DNA from: Bacteroidota bacterium
GTDB lineage: Bacteria > Bacteroidota > Bacteroidia > AKYH767-A > 2013-40CM-41-45
DNA length: 64,000 nt
Reading direction: 5' to 3'
Assembly: GCA_016713765.1 (NCBI GenBank)
Contig: JADJON010000001.1
Location: 1,922,001 to 1,986,000 of the forward strand
The notes below the pieces were generated by a model. It worked only from the letters and a program-made list of their open reading frames with translations. It was not told where the DNA came from and ran no database searches. The stretch's first letter is position 1; each line of letters begins with the position of its first letter. The position numbers and the translations under genes are program-made. Positions 1 to 6,793 of this stretch are shown piece by piece.

Positions 1-118
1 TATCGGTCGAAAACTCCAGCTTCGCGTCGCCGTCGGTGATGAATTCGTCCTTTTTACAGGAAGAAAATCCGATCAGCAATCCGAAAAAAGCCAGTAACAA
101 GGCGTTTTTAAGGCTCAT
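1..118 (-). CDS. Lipoprotein, N-terminal fragment (runs off the window)
   Basis: Only the first 39 codons lie in the window; the reading frame is open to the left edge. The ATG is followed by a hydrophobic stretch and the lipobox FSSC, then CKKDEF, so a signal-peptidase-II lipoprotein is clear. The next residues (DGDAKLEFSTD) resemble the start of a Bacteroidota lipoprotein family whose members continue with a VLFDTVFTT-type segment and carry parallel beta-helix domains; that is a recollection of the family and cannot be tested here. No function is assigned. Confidence 0.75.
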   Translation of the reverse strand, partial: MSLKNALLLAFFGLLIGFSSCKKDEFITDGDAKLEFSTD

Positions 119-427
119 AGGCGGCAAATATACGGGAAAGGTGGGGGTGGGGATGGGTGGTTGGATGCGTAAGAATGTATAGTGTTCCGGGTTCCGGGTT
201 CCGAGTTTCGGGTTGGTTGAAGGTTGAAGGTTGGAAGGTTGAGTGGCGGCGTTTGAGTGATTTGTGACTGGTAACTGGTAACTGGTAATTAGTAACTAGT
301 AATTAGTAACTAGTAATTAGGAGTCTCCAACTAGTTTCTAGTTACTAATTACCAATTACTAATCACCAATCACCAATCACCAATCCTAATACCTCGTCTT
401 GGACGCGTAAGATTTTCCACACTTCGC
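119..427. repeat. Intergenic heptanucleotide arrays, including two inverted 8-unit arrays
   Basis: No gene is seen between the lipoprotein start and the PKD gene promoter. About 184-212 is a degenerate GGTTCCG array and 213-243 a GGTTGAA array. Positions 264-320 are eight 7-bp units of the GTAACTG/GTAATTA type. After a 10-base spacer, 331-386 are eight units of the CTAATTA/CCAATCA type in the opposite orientation. The two arrays share a perfect 16-bp inverted repeat (284-299 with 338-353), so the region can form a long hairpin. All units keep the 7-bp register. Confidence 0.85.
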
Positions 428-459
428 CTTGTACCTGCGTTGTTGCCCATCTACTTTTG
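428..459 (+). promoter_or_regulatory. Probable sigma-A promoter of the PKD protein gene
   Basis: CTTG at 428-431, a 20-base spacer, then TACTTTTG at 452-459, which fits the Bacteroidota -7 box TAnnTTTG. The ATG at 505 lies 45 bases downstream. The -33 element is one base off consensus. Confidence 0.5.
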
Positions 460-504
460 GATCATCGAATCAAACGCATCCATCCAACCCTAAATTCTAG
501 TACC

Positions 505-2637
505 ATGAAGTTTACCAATTACTCCTTGCAACGCAGCGGTCCCTGGCTGACCGGCTTGTTGCTGATGTTCTTCCTGGGTATGGGCAGTATTGCCCGTGCA
601 CAGGTGCCGTGTTATACCGGTTTCGCTTATACGACCTCCGGTTCTCCTTATCAGCTATCGTTCTACGATTCTTCCTACGACGCCAACGGTGACCGTCCGG
701 TCTCCTGGCAGTGGAGCTTCGGCGACGGTACTGCTTCTACCGCGCAGAATCCTTCGCACCTTTACAACTCCAACGGCACGTATGTGGTCTGCCTGACTGC
801 CACGTTTGCTACTGGTTGCTGGACGACCACCTGCGATTCCATTTACGTAGGACAGACGCTTGCCTGCAACGCTTCGTACACCTTCACGGTCAGCCCGGCG
901 GGTGTGTACGACTTCCAGAACACCAGTATCGGCTCCGGCGGGTTGACGTATTCCTGGGACTTCGGGGATGGCACCACCTCGACAGTGGCCAACCCGTCGC
1001 ATACGTTCCCGGCTCCGGGTACGTATACCGTTTGCCTGAGTATTGCCGATGGCGCGGGTTGCAGCGATACCTACTGCACAGCCATCACCATCAACGGCAC
1101 CGGTTCCTGCCAGGCATCGTTCACCACTTCGACCAGCGGCAACACCGCGACCTTCACCGGCAACCCTTCTCCGGCGGGCGCGATCTGTACCTGGGATTTT
1201 GGTGATGGTTCCTTTGGCACCTCCATCGGTAATGCGAGCCTCTCGCATACCTACAATGCCAACGGCGCCTATACGGTCTGCATGACGGTGACGGATTCCA
1301 TGCAAGCCTGCACCGACACCTATTGCGATTCCCTTTACGTGAACGGCGGCGGCGCCATCACCTGTTCTGCGGCCTTCCAGGGCGCGTGGGTGGCAGGAAC
1401 GATGCTGGTGAATTTCACCGACTACTCCGTCTCCAACGATTCAATCGTGAGCTGGGCCTGGGATTTCGGCGACGGCGCTACGAGTAACCAGAACAACCCT
1501 TCGCATGCCTATGCTACGCCGGGCAACTACCAGATCTGCCTGACCATCACCACAGCTTCCGGTTGTTCCTCCACGTTCTGTGACCGTGTTACCGTCGGTG
1601 GCGGTGGTACGGGTTGTACAGCCAGCTTCACGGCCAATGTGAGTCCTTCGGGTGCTGTGGTGTTCACCAACACTTCTTCTCCGCTGAACGTGCTTTGCAC
1701 CTGGGATTTCGGTAACGGCGGTACCGCCACTTCGTACGGCAGCAATCCTGTTACCTGGCAGTACAACGCCAACGGTGTGTATCTGGTTTGTCTGACCATC
1801 ACCGACTCCATGTGCACCGACACGTACTGCGACAGCATCGTAGTCGGCGGCGCGCTCGGTTGCACGGCGAACTTCCAGTACATTCCGGATAGCGCCGGCA
1901 CCACCGTTAGCTTCTACGACGGCTCTTCCGGCGGCGCAACGTCCTGGCAGTGGTCGTTCGGCGACGGTACGGCTTCGACCAGCCAGAACCCGGTTCATAC
2001 CTATGCGGTCACCGGCACCTACACGGTTTGTCTGACCATCACCACCGCTTCGGGTTGCACCGATACCTGGTGTAGCAGCGTCGACGCGCAGAGCCGTTGC
2101 ATGCCGCAGTTCTTCGCCTATCCGGACTCGACCATGCCGGGCACGCCGACCATGGTGTACCAGATCTACTCACCCTGCGGATTGCCTTCGGCCATCTTCT
2201 GGGACTTCGGCGACGGCACCACGGATTCTTCCGGCACCCTGAACCCGACGCATACCTATGCAACCCAGGGCTGGTTCAACGTCTGCGCCTGCGTGGTGAT
2301 CGGTACCGATACGTTCTGTGATTGCGACAGCGTGTACGCCTTCCGTCTTGGTACGGGCATCGCTGAAGGTCCGGTCCGCAACGGTTCGCTCCAGAATGCT
2401 CCGAACCCCTTCGGACAGGCCACCGATATCCAGTACACCCTCGACCGCCAGGCCGATGTGACCCTGGAAGTCATGGACCTGACCGGTCGTCGCGTAGAAC
2501 TGCTCGACAGCGGTTCCCGTCAGCCGGGTGAGCACCGCCTGCGCTTCGACGCCGCCGCGCTCGCACCGGGTCTCTACATTCTCCACCTCGACGCCGACGG
2601 TCAGTCCGTATCGCGCAAAGTGGCGATCCAGCGATGA
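505..2637 (+). CDS. Secreted seven-PKD-domain protein with T9SS sorting domain
   Basis: A 710-residue extracellular protein. The ATG at 505 was chosen over an in-frame upstream codon at 457 because it starts a clear signal peptide (basic residues, GLLLMFFLGMG, cleavage near ARAQ, residue 33). Seven PKD-type beta-sandwich repeats follow, each with a WxFGDG core (WSFGDGTAST, WDFGDGTTST, WDFGDGSFGT, WDFGDGATSN, WDFGNGGTAT, WSFGDGTAST, WDFGDGTTDS) and a cysteine in the YxVCLT strand. The last 80 or so residues (APNPFGQATDIQYTL, then LAPGLYILHL and a basic C terminus) are a type A T9SS sorting domain, so export through the outer membrane is expected. There is no enzymatic domain; a surface adhesion or scaffold role is inference. 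It is followed by a terminator. Confidence 0.93.
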   Translation: MKFTNYSLQRSGPWLTGLLLMFFLGMGSIARAQVPCYTGFAYTTSGSPYQLSFYDSSYDANGDRPVSWQWSFGDGTASTAQNPSHLYNSNGTYVVCLTATFATGCWTTTCDSIYVGQTLACNASYTFTVSPAGVYDFQNTSIGSGGLTYSWDFGDGTTSTVANPSHTFPAPGTYTVCLSIADGAGCSDTYCTAITINGTGSCQASFTTSTSGNTATFTGNPSPAGAICTWDFGDGSFGTSIGNASLSHTYNANGAYTVCMTVTDSMQACTDTYCDSLYVNGGGAITCSAAFQGAWVAGTMLVNFTDYSVSNDSIVSWAWDFGDGATSNQNNPSHAYATPGNYQICLTITTASGCSSTFCDRVTVGGGGTGCTASFTANVSPSGAVVFTNTSSPLNVLCTWDFGNGGTATSYGSNPVTWQYNANGVYLVCLTITDSMCTDTYCDSIVVGGALGCTANFQYIPDSAGTTVSFYDGSSGGATSWQWSFGDGTASTSQNPVHTYAVTGTYTVCLTITTASGCTDTWCSSVDAQSRCMPQFFAYPDSTMPGTPTMVYQIYSPCGLPSAIFWDFGDGTTDSSGTLNPTHTYATQGWFNVCACVVIGTDTFCDCDSVYAFRLGTGIAEGPVRNGSLQNAPNPFGQATDIQYTLDRQADVTLEVMDLTGRRVELLDSGSRQPGEHRLRFDAAALAPGLYILHLDADGQSVSRKVAIQR

Positions 2638-2674
2638 TGCTCCATTAGTTAGTGTTTGTTCCTGTTTCAATGCA

Positions 2675-2710
2675 CCGCCCGGGGGAGTTTTCTCCGGGCG
2701 GGTTTTTTTT
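2675..2710 (+). terminator. Rho-independent terminator after the PKD gene
   Basis: CCGCCCGG (2675-2682) pairs with CCGGGCGG (2694-2701), with additional inner pairs, and is followed by a run of eight T. The heptamer array begins at the next base. Confidence 0.9.
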
Positions 2711-2787
2711 AGTGAACAGTGAATAGTGAACAGTGAACAGTGAACAGTGAATAGTAAACAGTGAAAAGTGAATAGCGAATAGAGCCT
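2711..2787. repeat. AGTGAAC heptamer array, eleven units
   Basis: Eleven consecutive 7-bp units without a register shift: AGTGAAC, AGTGAAT, three AGTGAAC, AGTGAAT, AGTAAAC, AGTGAAA, AGTGAAT, AGCGAAT and AGAGCCT. The same unit order, ending in AGCGAAT then AGAGCC, recurs at 5634-5710. Confidence 0.9.
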
Positions 2788-2797
2788 AGTTCGTCTC

Positions 2798-2902
2798 ATT
2801 TCCCTCGGTCTCGGTCTCGTCCCTCGTCCCTGCCTTCGCTAAAGCTTCGGCAGGCAGGCCTCGCCCCATTTTCCCTCGGTCTCGGTCTCGTCCCTCGTCC
2901 CT
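2798..2902. repeat. Direct repeat pair (CGTCCCT/GGTCTC type) flanking a hairpin element
   Basis: Nearly identical segments of about 34-36 bp at 2798-2831 and 2867-2902 consist of GGTCTCG and CCCTCGT units. Between them, 2831-2859 is a copy of the dispersed hairpin element beginning TGCCTTCGCTAAAGC. There is no coding signal. The second copy ends just before the stop codon of the next gene. Confidence 0.8.
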
Positions 2903-2908
2903 CACAAC

Positions 2909-3856
2909 CTACCTCACCACCACCTTCCTCACCAAACTGCGGTCGCCTTCGGTGAGTCTTGCGAGGTAGATGCCGGCGTTGAGGTGTTGGAGGCGGATCG
3001 GGGATGGGTTTGGACCGGAGATGCTTGCGCGATGGACCAGGGATCCCTGGGCCGAGAATAGTTCGAAGCAGGCATCGGTGATGCGCTGGTCGAGCCGGAT
3101 GGTGATTTCTCCTGCCGAGGGATTGGGGTACACCAGAAAAAGCTCCAGCTGTTCGGTGGTGGGAATGCCCGTGGTGAAGTCGACGCAAAATTGTCCCAGA
3201 CCGGTGGTGTCGGTCGCGAAGACCGGGAAGTAGGGCTGATTCTGTATGACGAACAGATCGAGTGCTGATGCATAGTCAATGCCGGAGTTGGGCGGAAAAA
3301 ACAGGCCGTGTGCCGGACCGATGCCTTCGACCATGTAGTTGGTGTAGCCGAAATAGAGGTAGTTGATCCTCTTACGGTATTGGCCGGCGATCGGCAGGGA
3401 GTCGATGCGGATGACCTGGATGGGATCCACCGGGAAAAGGTCCCTTGCCCAGTATGCGTTCCGGGCATCGATCGTGTCACCGACTTGTAAGTCGAAGTCG
3501 AGAAAGATGGTGTCCCGGTTGGTCGCGAAGTCGTAGAGCCAGATTTTCTTGTTCGGAATATCCTGCCGGAGATAATACGTGGCCGTATCGACCTGAACGA
3601 TCTGGGCGCAAACGCAAAAGCCCCCGCCGTTGCACGACCGCTGGAAGTGTTGCAGCCGACTGTATTGTTGACCGTTGATCTGGGTAGTCCCATTCAGAAC
3701 ATCCGTCGCTTCAATCAAGCCATTGCCCATATTCCCGCAATATTCCGAGCACCAGTAAGCGCTGTCGTTCGGAAAAGGAAAGTAGGTGGAGGTTTGCGCA
3801 GGGGCGGCAGCGGAAAGAAACGAGAGTGCAAGGAGGAGGCGGTAGTGGAGGGGCAA
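2909..3856 (-). CDS. Secreted hypothetical protein with T9SS sorting domain (TTG start)
   Basis: A 315-residue protein with a signal peptide (MPLHYRLLLALSFLSAAAPAQ). The central part, about residues 22-225, is not recognised; it contains cysteine pairs (WCSEYCG, GGGFCVCAQ) and resembles general Bacteroidota secreted proteins. The last 85 or so residues (LFLVYPNPSAGEITIRL, then LNAGIYLARL and VRKVVVR) are a T9SS type A sorting domain. No ATG or GTG is available at the N terminus: the only plausible start is TTG at 3856, eight bases from a heptamer array that occupies the whole upstream region. A start altered by growth of the array is possible. Confidence 0.75.
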   Translation of the reverse strand: MPLHYRLLLALSFLSAAAPAQTSTYFPFPNDSAYWCSEYCGNMGNGLIEATDVLNGTTQINGQQYSRLQHFQRSCNGGGFCVCAQIVQVDTATYYLRQDIPNKKIWLYDFATNRDTIFLDFDLQVGDTIDARNAYWARDLFPVDPIQVIRIDSLPIAGQYRKRINYLYFGYTNYMVEGIGPAHGLFFPPNSGIDYASALDLFVIQNQPYFPVFATDTTGLGQFCVDFTTGIPTTEQLELFLVYPNPSAGEITIRLDQRITDACFELFSAQGSLVHRASISGPNPSPIRLQHLNAGIYLARLTEGDRSLVRKVVVR

Positions 3857-3864
3857 GGGGAGAT

Positions 3865-3927
3865 TAGTAATTAGTAATTAGTAATTAGTGATTGGCAACT
3901 TTCAACTTTCAACCTTCAACTTTCAAC
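3865..3927. repeat. AGTAATT and TTCAACT heptamer arrays joining two genes
   Basis: Nine units in one register: three AGTAATT (3865-3885), AGTGATT, GGCAACT, then TTCAACT, TTCAACC and two TTCAACT (3900-3927). The array fills the whole gap between the TTG start of one gene and the stop codon (complement of 3927-3929) of the next, and its last unit touches that stop codon. Confidence 0.9.
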
Positions 3928-4340
3928 TATTTCTCCGCCGCCTTGGTGAGTACCATTAGCAAACCGTCGGCTGACTCGAGGATGTATTGGTCGTTGTGGA
4001 TAAAGACGCGGAAGAAATAGTCTTTTTCCGAAAAGCGAAACCGGATGGAAAGGTCGTTGGTGTCGCGGGTGTAGGGCACTGTGGTGAACTTTCCGCGTTG
4101 ATTCAGGGTCAAGGAGTCGGTTCCGAAGTCGAGTTGTATTTCTGAGATCATCGAAGTGTTGTCGCTTTTGGAAACGCTCACAAAAGGGCATAACTCACAA
4201 TGTCGAAAACTCGCTTTGTCCATGACTTCCATCGGACATTCCGCCCGATACTTCCCGCGCAGGTAGAGTTGGTTGATGTCCTGGCCGAAGGAGGTAAGCG
4301 AGAGCAGGAGTAAGGCGAAGAGGTAGGAAGGGAGTTTCAT
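3927..4340 (-). CDS. Small secreted hypothetical protein
   Basis: 137 residues with a signal peptide (MKLPSYLFALLLLSLTSFGQ, cleaved near residue 20). The mature part has an ECP...CELCPF cysteine cluster (about residues 34-51) and a beta-rich C-terminal half. I recognise no family. It lacks a T9SS tail and a lipobox, so it is probably periplasmic. It has the same orientation as the T9SS gene downstream, from which it is separated only by heptamers. Confidence 0.7.
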   Translation of the reverse strand: MKLPSYLFALLLLSLTSFGQDINQLYLRGKYRAECPMEVMDKASFRHCELCPFVSVSKSDNTSMISEIQLDFGTDSLTLNQRGKFTTVPYTRDTNDLSIRFRFSEKDYFFRVFIHNDQYILESADGLLMVLTKAAEK

Positions 4341-4503
4341 GTTTGTGGGATGTTGAAAGTTGATTGCCGGTAGTGGGTTGAAGGTTGAAAGTAGAGCGAT
4401 CAGTTATTTTAGTTTGAGAATCCAGTTACGAATTACTAATTACTGGTTTCCAAATTCCTGCTGTTGCTTTAGCGTAGGTTCATATGAATAGTCTTGTTGA
4501 TTT
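4341..4503. repeat. Short degenerate heptamer-type intergenic segment
   Basis: Contains GGTTGAA/AGTTGAA-type units (about 4355-4395) and a short AATTACT run (4430-4443). A possible decayed copy of the hairpin element (GCTTTAGCG core) lies near 4464-4475. No gene is seen. Confidence 0.5.
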
Positions 4504-4875
4504 CTATTCGCTTTGTTCTTTGGGGTTGGGGCCCCATGAGTTGGTACCGGGTTGTCCGTCTGTGGCCATTAGTACCAGTAGCCAAATAGCGCCGATGATC
4601 GGAATCAGGATAATCAGATACATCCATCCGCTCTTACCGACATCGTGTAAACGTCGTACCGTAACTGCCAATGACGGAATGAAGATGGCAAGACTATACA
4701 AAATGTAGATCCAGCCAATGTAAGAGCCGTTAAAGCCTATGTCCATAAACTTGTCCAGGATCAAGGCTGCTACCGTAAACAGCACATTGAACAAAGCAAA
4801 CATCCAGTATTCTTTCCTTCTTGCTCTCCCGCTGAAGTCAGCGAATTGGTTGAGGACTTTAAAATACCATTCCAT
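4504..4875 (-). CDS. DUF805 family inner-membrane protein
   Basis: 123 residues starting at the ATG at 4875 (MEWYFKVLNQFADFSGRARR). The N-terminal FSGRARRKEYW motif, several membrane segments, and the RRLHDVGKSGWM motif between helices are diagnostic of DUF805 (the YhaH-like family), which has no known function. A longer open frame to 5193 exists but overlaps the neighbouring gene and has no family similarity, so it was rejected. Base composition is visibly richer in AT than the flanking Kelch gene. Confidence 0.9.
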   Translation of the reverse strand: MEWYFKVLNQFADFSGRARRKEYWMFALFNVLFTVAALILDKFMDIGFNGSYIGWIYILYSLAIFIPSLAVTVRRLHDVGKSGWMYLIILIPIIGAIWLLVLMATDGQPGTNSWGPNPKEQSE

Positions 4876-4940
4876 GGTGTATAGTAGGTTAAAAATGAAA
4901 TGTGGATTACATGTTTCGAAATCGAATGTAAAGATAAATT

Positions 4941-5594
4941 TCATCCAGGATCGGTCCAGGCGTCGGAGCATTCGCCGATCTGACCGGGCAGGTTGAGGGT
5001 CGAGGGCACGCCACGCGTTCCCAGTACCCGCGCGCCGGGCATGGAGTCGCCGGCCATCCAAGTCCATTCGTTGGTTGGGATGTCGTACTTCCAGACATCC
5101 GACATATACCGGAATGGGAAGGAGCCGGTCCGTTGCTTGGCAGACCCGCCGAACATCCAGAGGTTGCCGCTGGTGTCGGTCCAGGCCGGACAACCGAGTC
5201 CTCGCGCGCCGGGCGAGTTAGTGGGAGCGGAGACGCCCTTGCTGCCAAAGGTGGGCGGCTGGTCCACCAATCCGCTGTCGCCTTTCATCCAGGTCCACAT
5301 CCGCGTATCGGGATCGAACCGCCACAGCTCGGAAAGGTAATGCGAAGTGACGTCCTTCCCGCCGTAGATCCAAAACGTGCCGTCCTTACCGGTCCAGAAG
5401 ACCGGAGCATACACCCCGGCGGGGAGGTTGCTGCTGTCGGCTACACCGCGGATACCGTAGCGGGCGGGCGTGTTATAAGTCGAATCGCCGTGCACCCAGG
5501 TCCAGAGACCGGGTTGGCCGGAGGTATCCGTCGGTCGGGCGCAAACAAGACAAAGAAGCGCAAAGCCAGCAAGCAGGAAACGGGTAGGGGACAT
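4941..5594 (-). pseudogene. Kelch-repeat secreted protein, truncated at the 3' end
   Basis: 217 codons with a signal peptide (MSPTRFLLAGFALLCLVCA) and three Kelch-type blades of the form WTWxxGDS ... GxRGVxxxxNxPG ... FWxYGG ... LWRFDPDT. Full-length relatives have five to seven blades and usually a T9SS tail. Here the third blade stops in mid-repeat after DAWTD with Pro-Gly-stop, exactly where the sequence turns AT-rich and the DUF805 region begins. The simplest reading is loss of the 3' part by a deletion or insertion junction near 4940-4950. The product would lack its sorting signal, so it is probably non-functional. Confidence 0.75.
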
Positions 5595-5633
5595 GGTGGT
5601 GGTGGGTCAGTACAATGTAGTGAAAAGGCGGGT

Positions 5634-5767
5634 AGTGATTAGTGAAGAGTGAACAGTGAACAGTAAACAGTAAACAGTAAATTGCGAATAGCGAATAGCG
5701 AATAGAGCCGAGCTTGTCCCACGTCCCACGTCAGTTTAACCCTCGTCCCTCGTCCCACGTCCCTCGC
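5634..5767. repeat. AGTGAAC/AGCGAAT and CCCACGT/CCCTCGT heptamer arrays
   Basis: Ten in-register units at 5634-5703 (AGTGATT, AGTGAAG, two AGTGAAC, two AGTAAAC, AGTAAAT, TGCGAAT, two AGCGAAT), then AGAGCCG, two CCCACGT units (5718-5731) and four CCCTCGT/CCCACGT units (5740-5767), directly followed by CTTATG. The order matches the array at 2711-2831. The remaining gap to 5819 shows nothing else. Confidence 0.88.
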
Positions 5768-5819
5768 TTATGTTCCTTGCTCTACGTCCCTCGCATCTCT
5801 TCCCACCCGGCTCGTTCAA

Positions 5820-6590
5820 TTATTTTAGCGCGTAATAGCAAGTGATGTTCATCCCTGCGTTCCACAGGTAGGCTGTAATCGGTGCGTCAATGATTTCGAT
5901 TAAGCCATAGCGGAACGTAGGTTCTGCTCTCAGGTTGAGTTTGTTGTTTATGCTGTAATCCAAACCGGCACTTATTGTAGGTGATACATTCAAGGATTTG
6001 AAATCGTATTCCTGGTCATAGGTTTCGCGTTTGGTATTTCCATCCTCATATTCTGAAACGCTTGTCAGCGTAGCTTTGAGCAGGATATTGGTTGCCACGC
6101 CAACGCTTGCAACAAAGCGAACCTTCTTAGTTCCCAAATAAAAAATGGCTCGAGCAGGCACGTCCAGATAGATGAAATTATAGCGGTATTTTGCTTCGAC
6201 CGGCACTTGCCCGGTGGGAGTGGAATAAACAATGCCATTACCCGAACCTATCAGATCTCCAAAAGACAAGTCGGACATTTTATACGTGTAACCTTTATTT
6301 GAATATTGTACTCCTAATTCAATTCCGAATCTCTCCGAAAAGTTATAACAAGCGTTTAGGCCGGCTGTGTAACCGATCTTGTATTCTTCGCTGCTATTGC
6401 GTATGTCAAATACTGTTGAAGCCATAGCATTTCCACCATTGTTTTTCAATGTTCGATAACAATAGTCAGGTGAGCTATTTACGCCGAACATCATTCGCTT
6501 GAATTCCGTTGCCCCCTTCGTTTTCAAAGTGTCTTGCCCGATAGCAGTGAGCGAGATGATGGATGCAAGAATGGTAGTCAGTCGTTTCAT
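5820..6590 (-). CDS. Outer-membrane beta-barrel protein (PorT-like fold)
   Basis: 256 residues with a signal peptide ending near TAIGQ (residue 19). The rest is alternating amphipathic strands (FGIELGVQYSNKGYTYKM, YNFIYLDVPARAIFYL, VRFVASVGVATNILLKA, KLNLRAEPTFRYGLI) and ends in aromatic/hydrophobic residues, as expected for a small barrel of the OMP_b-brl_2/PorT type. Substrate is unknown. The gene lies in an AT-rich stretch (about 5.8-9.06 kb) that differs from its neighbours and may be acquired. Confidence 0.8.
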   Translation of the reverse strand: MKRLTTILASIISLTAIGQDTLKTKGATEFKRMMFGVNSSPDYCYRTLKNNGGNAMASTVFDIRNSSEEYKIGYTAGLNACYNFSERFGIELGVQYSNKGYTYKMSDLSFGDLIGSGNGIVYSTPTGQVPVEAKYRYNFIYLDVPARAIFYLGTKKVRFVASVGVATNILLKATLTSVSEYEDGNTKRETYDQEYDFKSLNVSPTISAGLDYSINNKLNLRAEPTFRYGLIEIIDAPITAYLWNAGMNITCYYALK

Positions 6591-6793
6591 TTTACTTCAG
6601 CAATTTCTGGAAAATAGTATCAGCATAGCTGATGATCCGAGAACATTCCACCCAACATCTGCGGGATTAAACTTTTCGCCGAGCGGGGACGGTGCATCGG
6701 GTTGAACTTTCCGCCGAAAGCGATGTCAGTCACGCTGAATACTGCTCATCTAATTGTTGAGGATCATAATCCGTATCAATTTTGATATTTCAC

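Noticed and set aside
264..386. CRISPR-like array
   Set aside because: Units are 7 bp without unique spacers and there are no cas genes in the window.
4876..5193. Upstream extension of the DUF805 frame to 5193
   Set aside because: It overlaps the Kelch gene on the same strand in another frame, and DUF805 proteins start at the MEWYF position.
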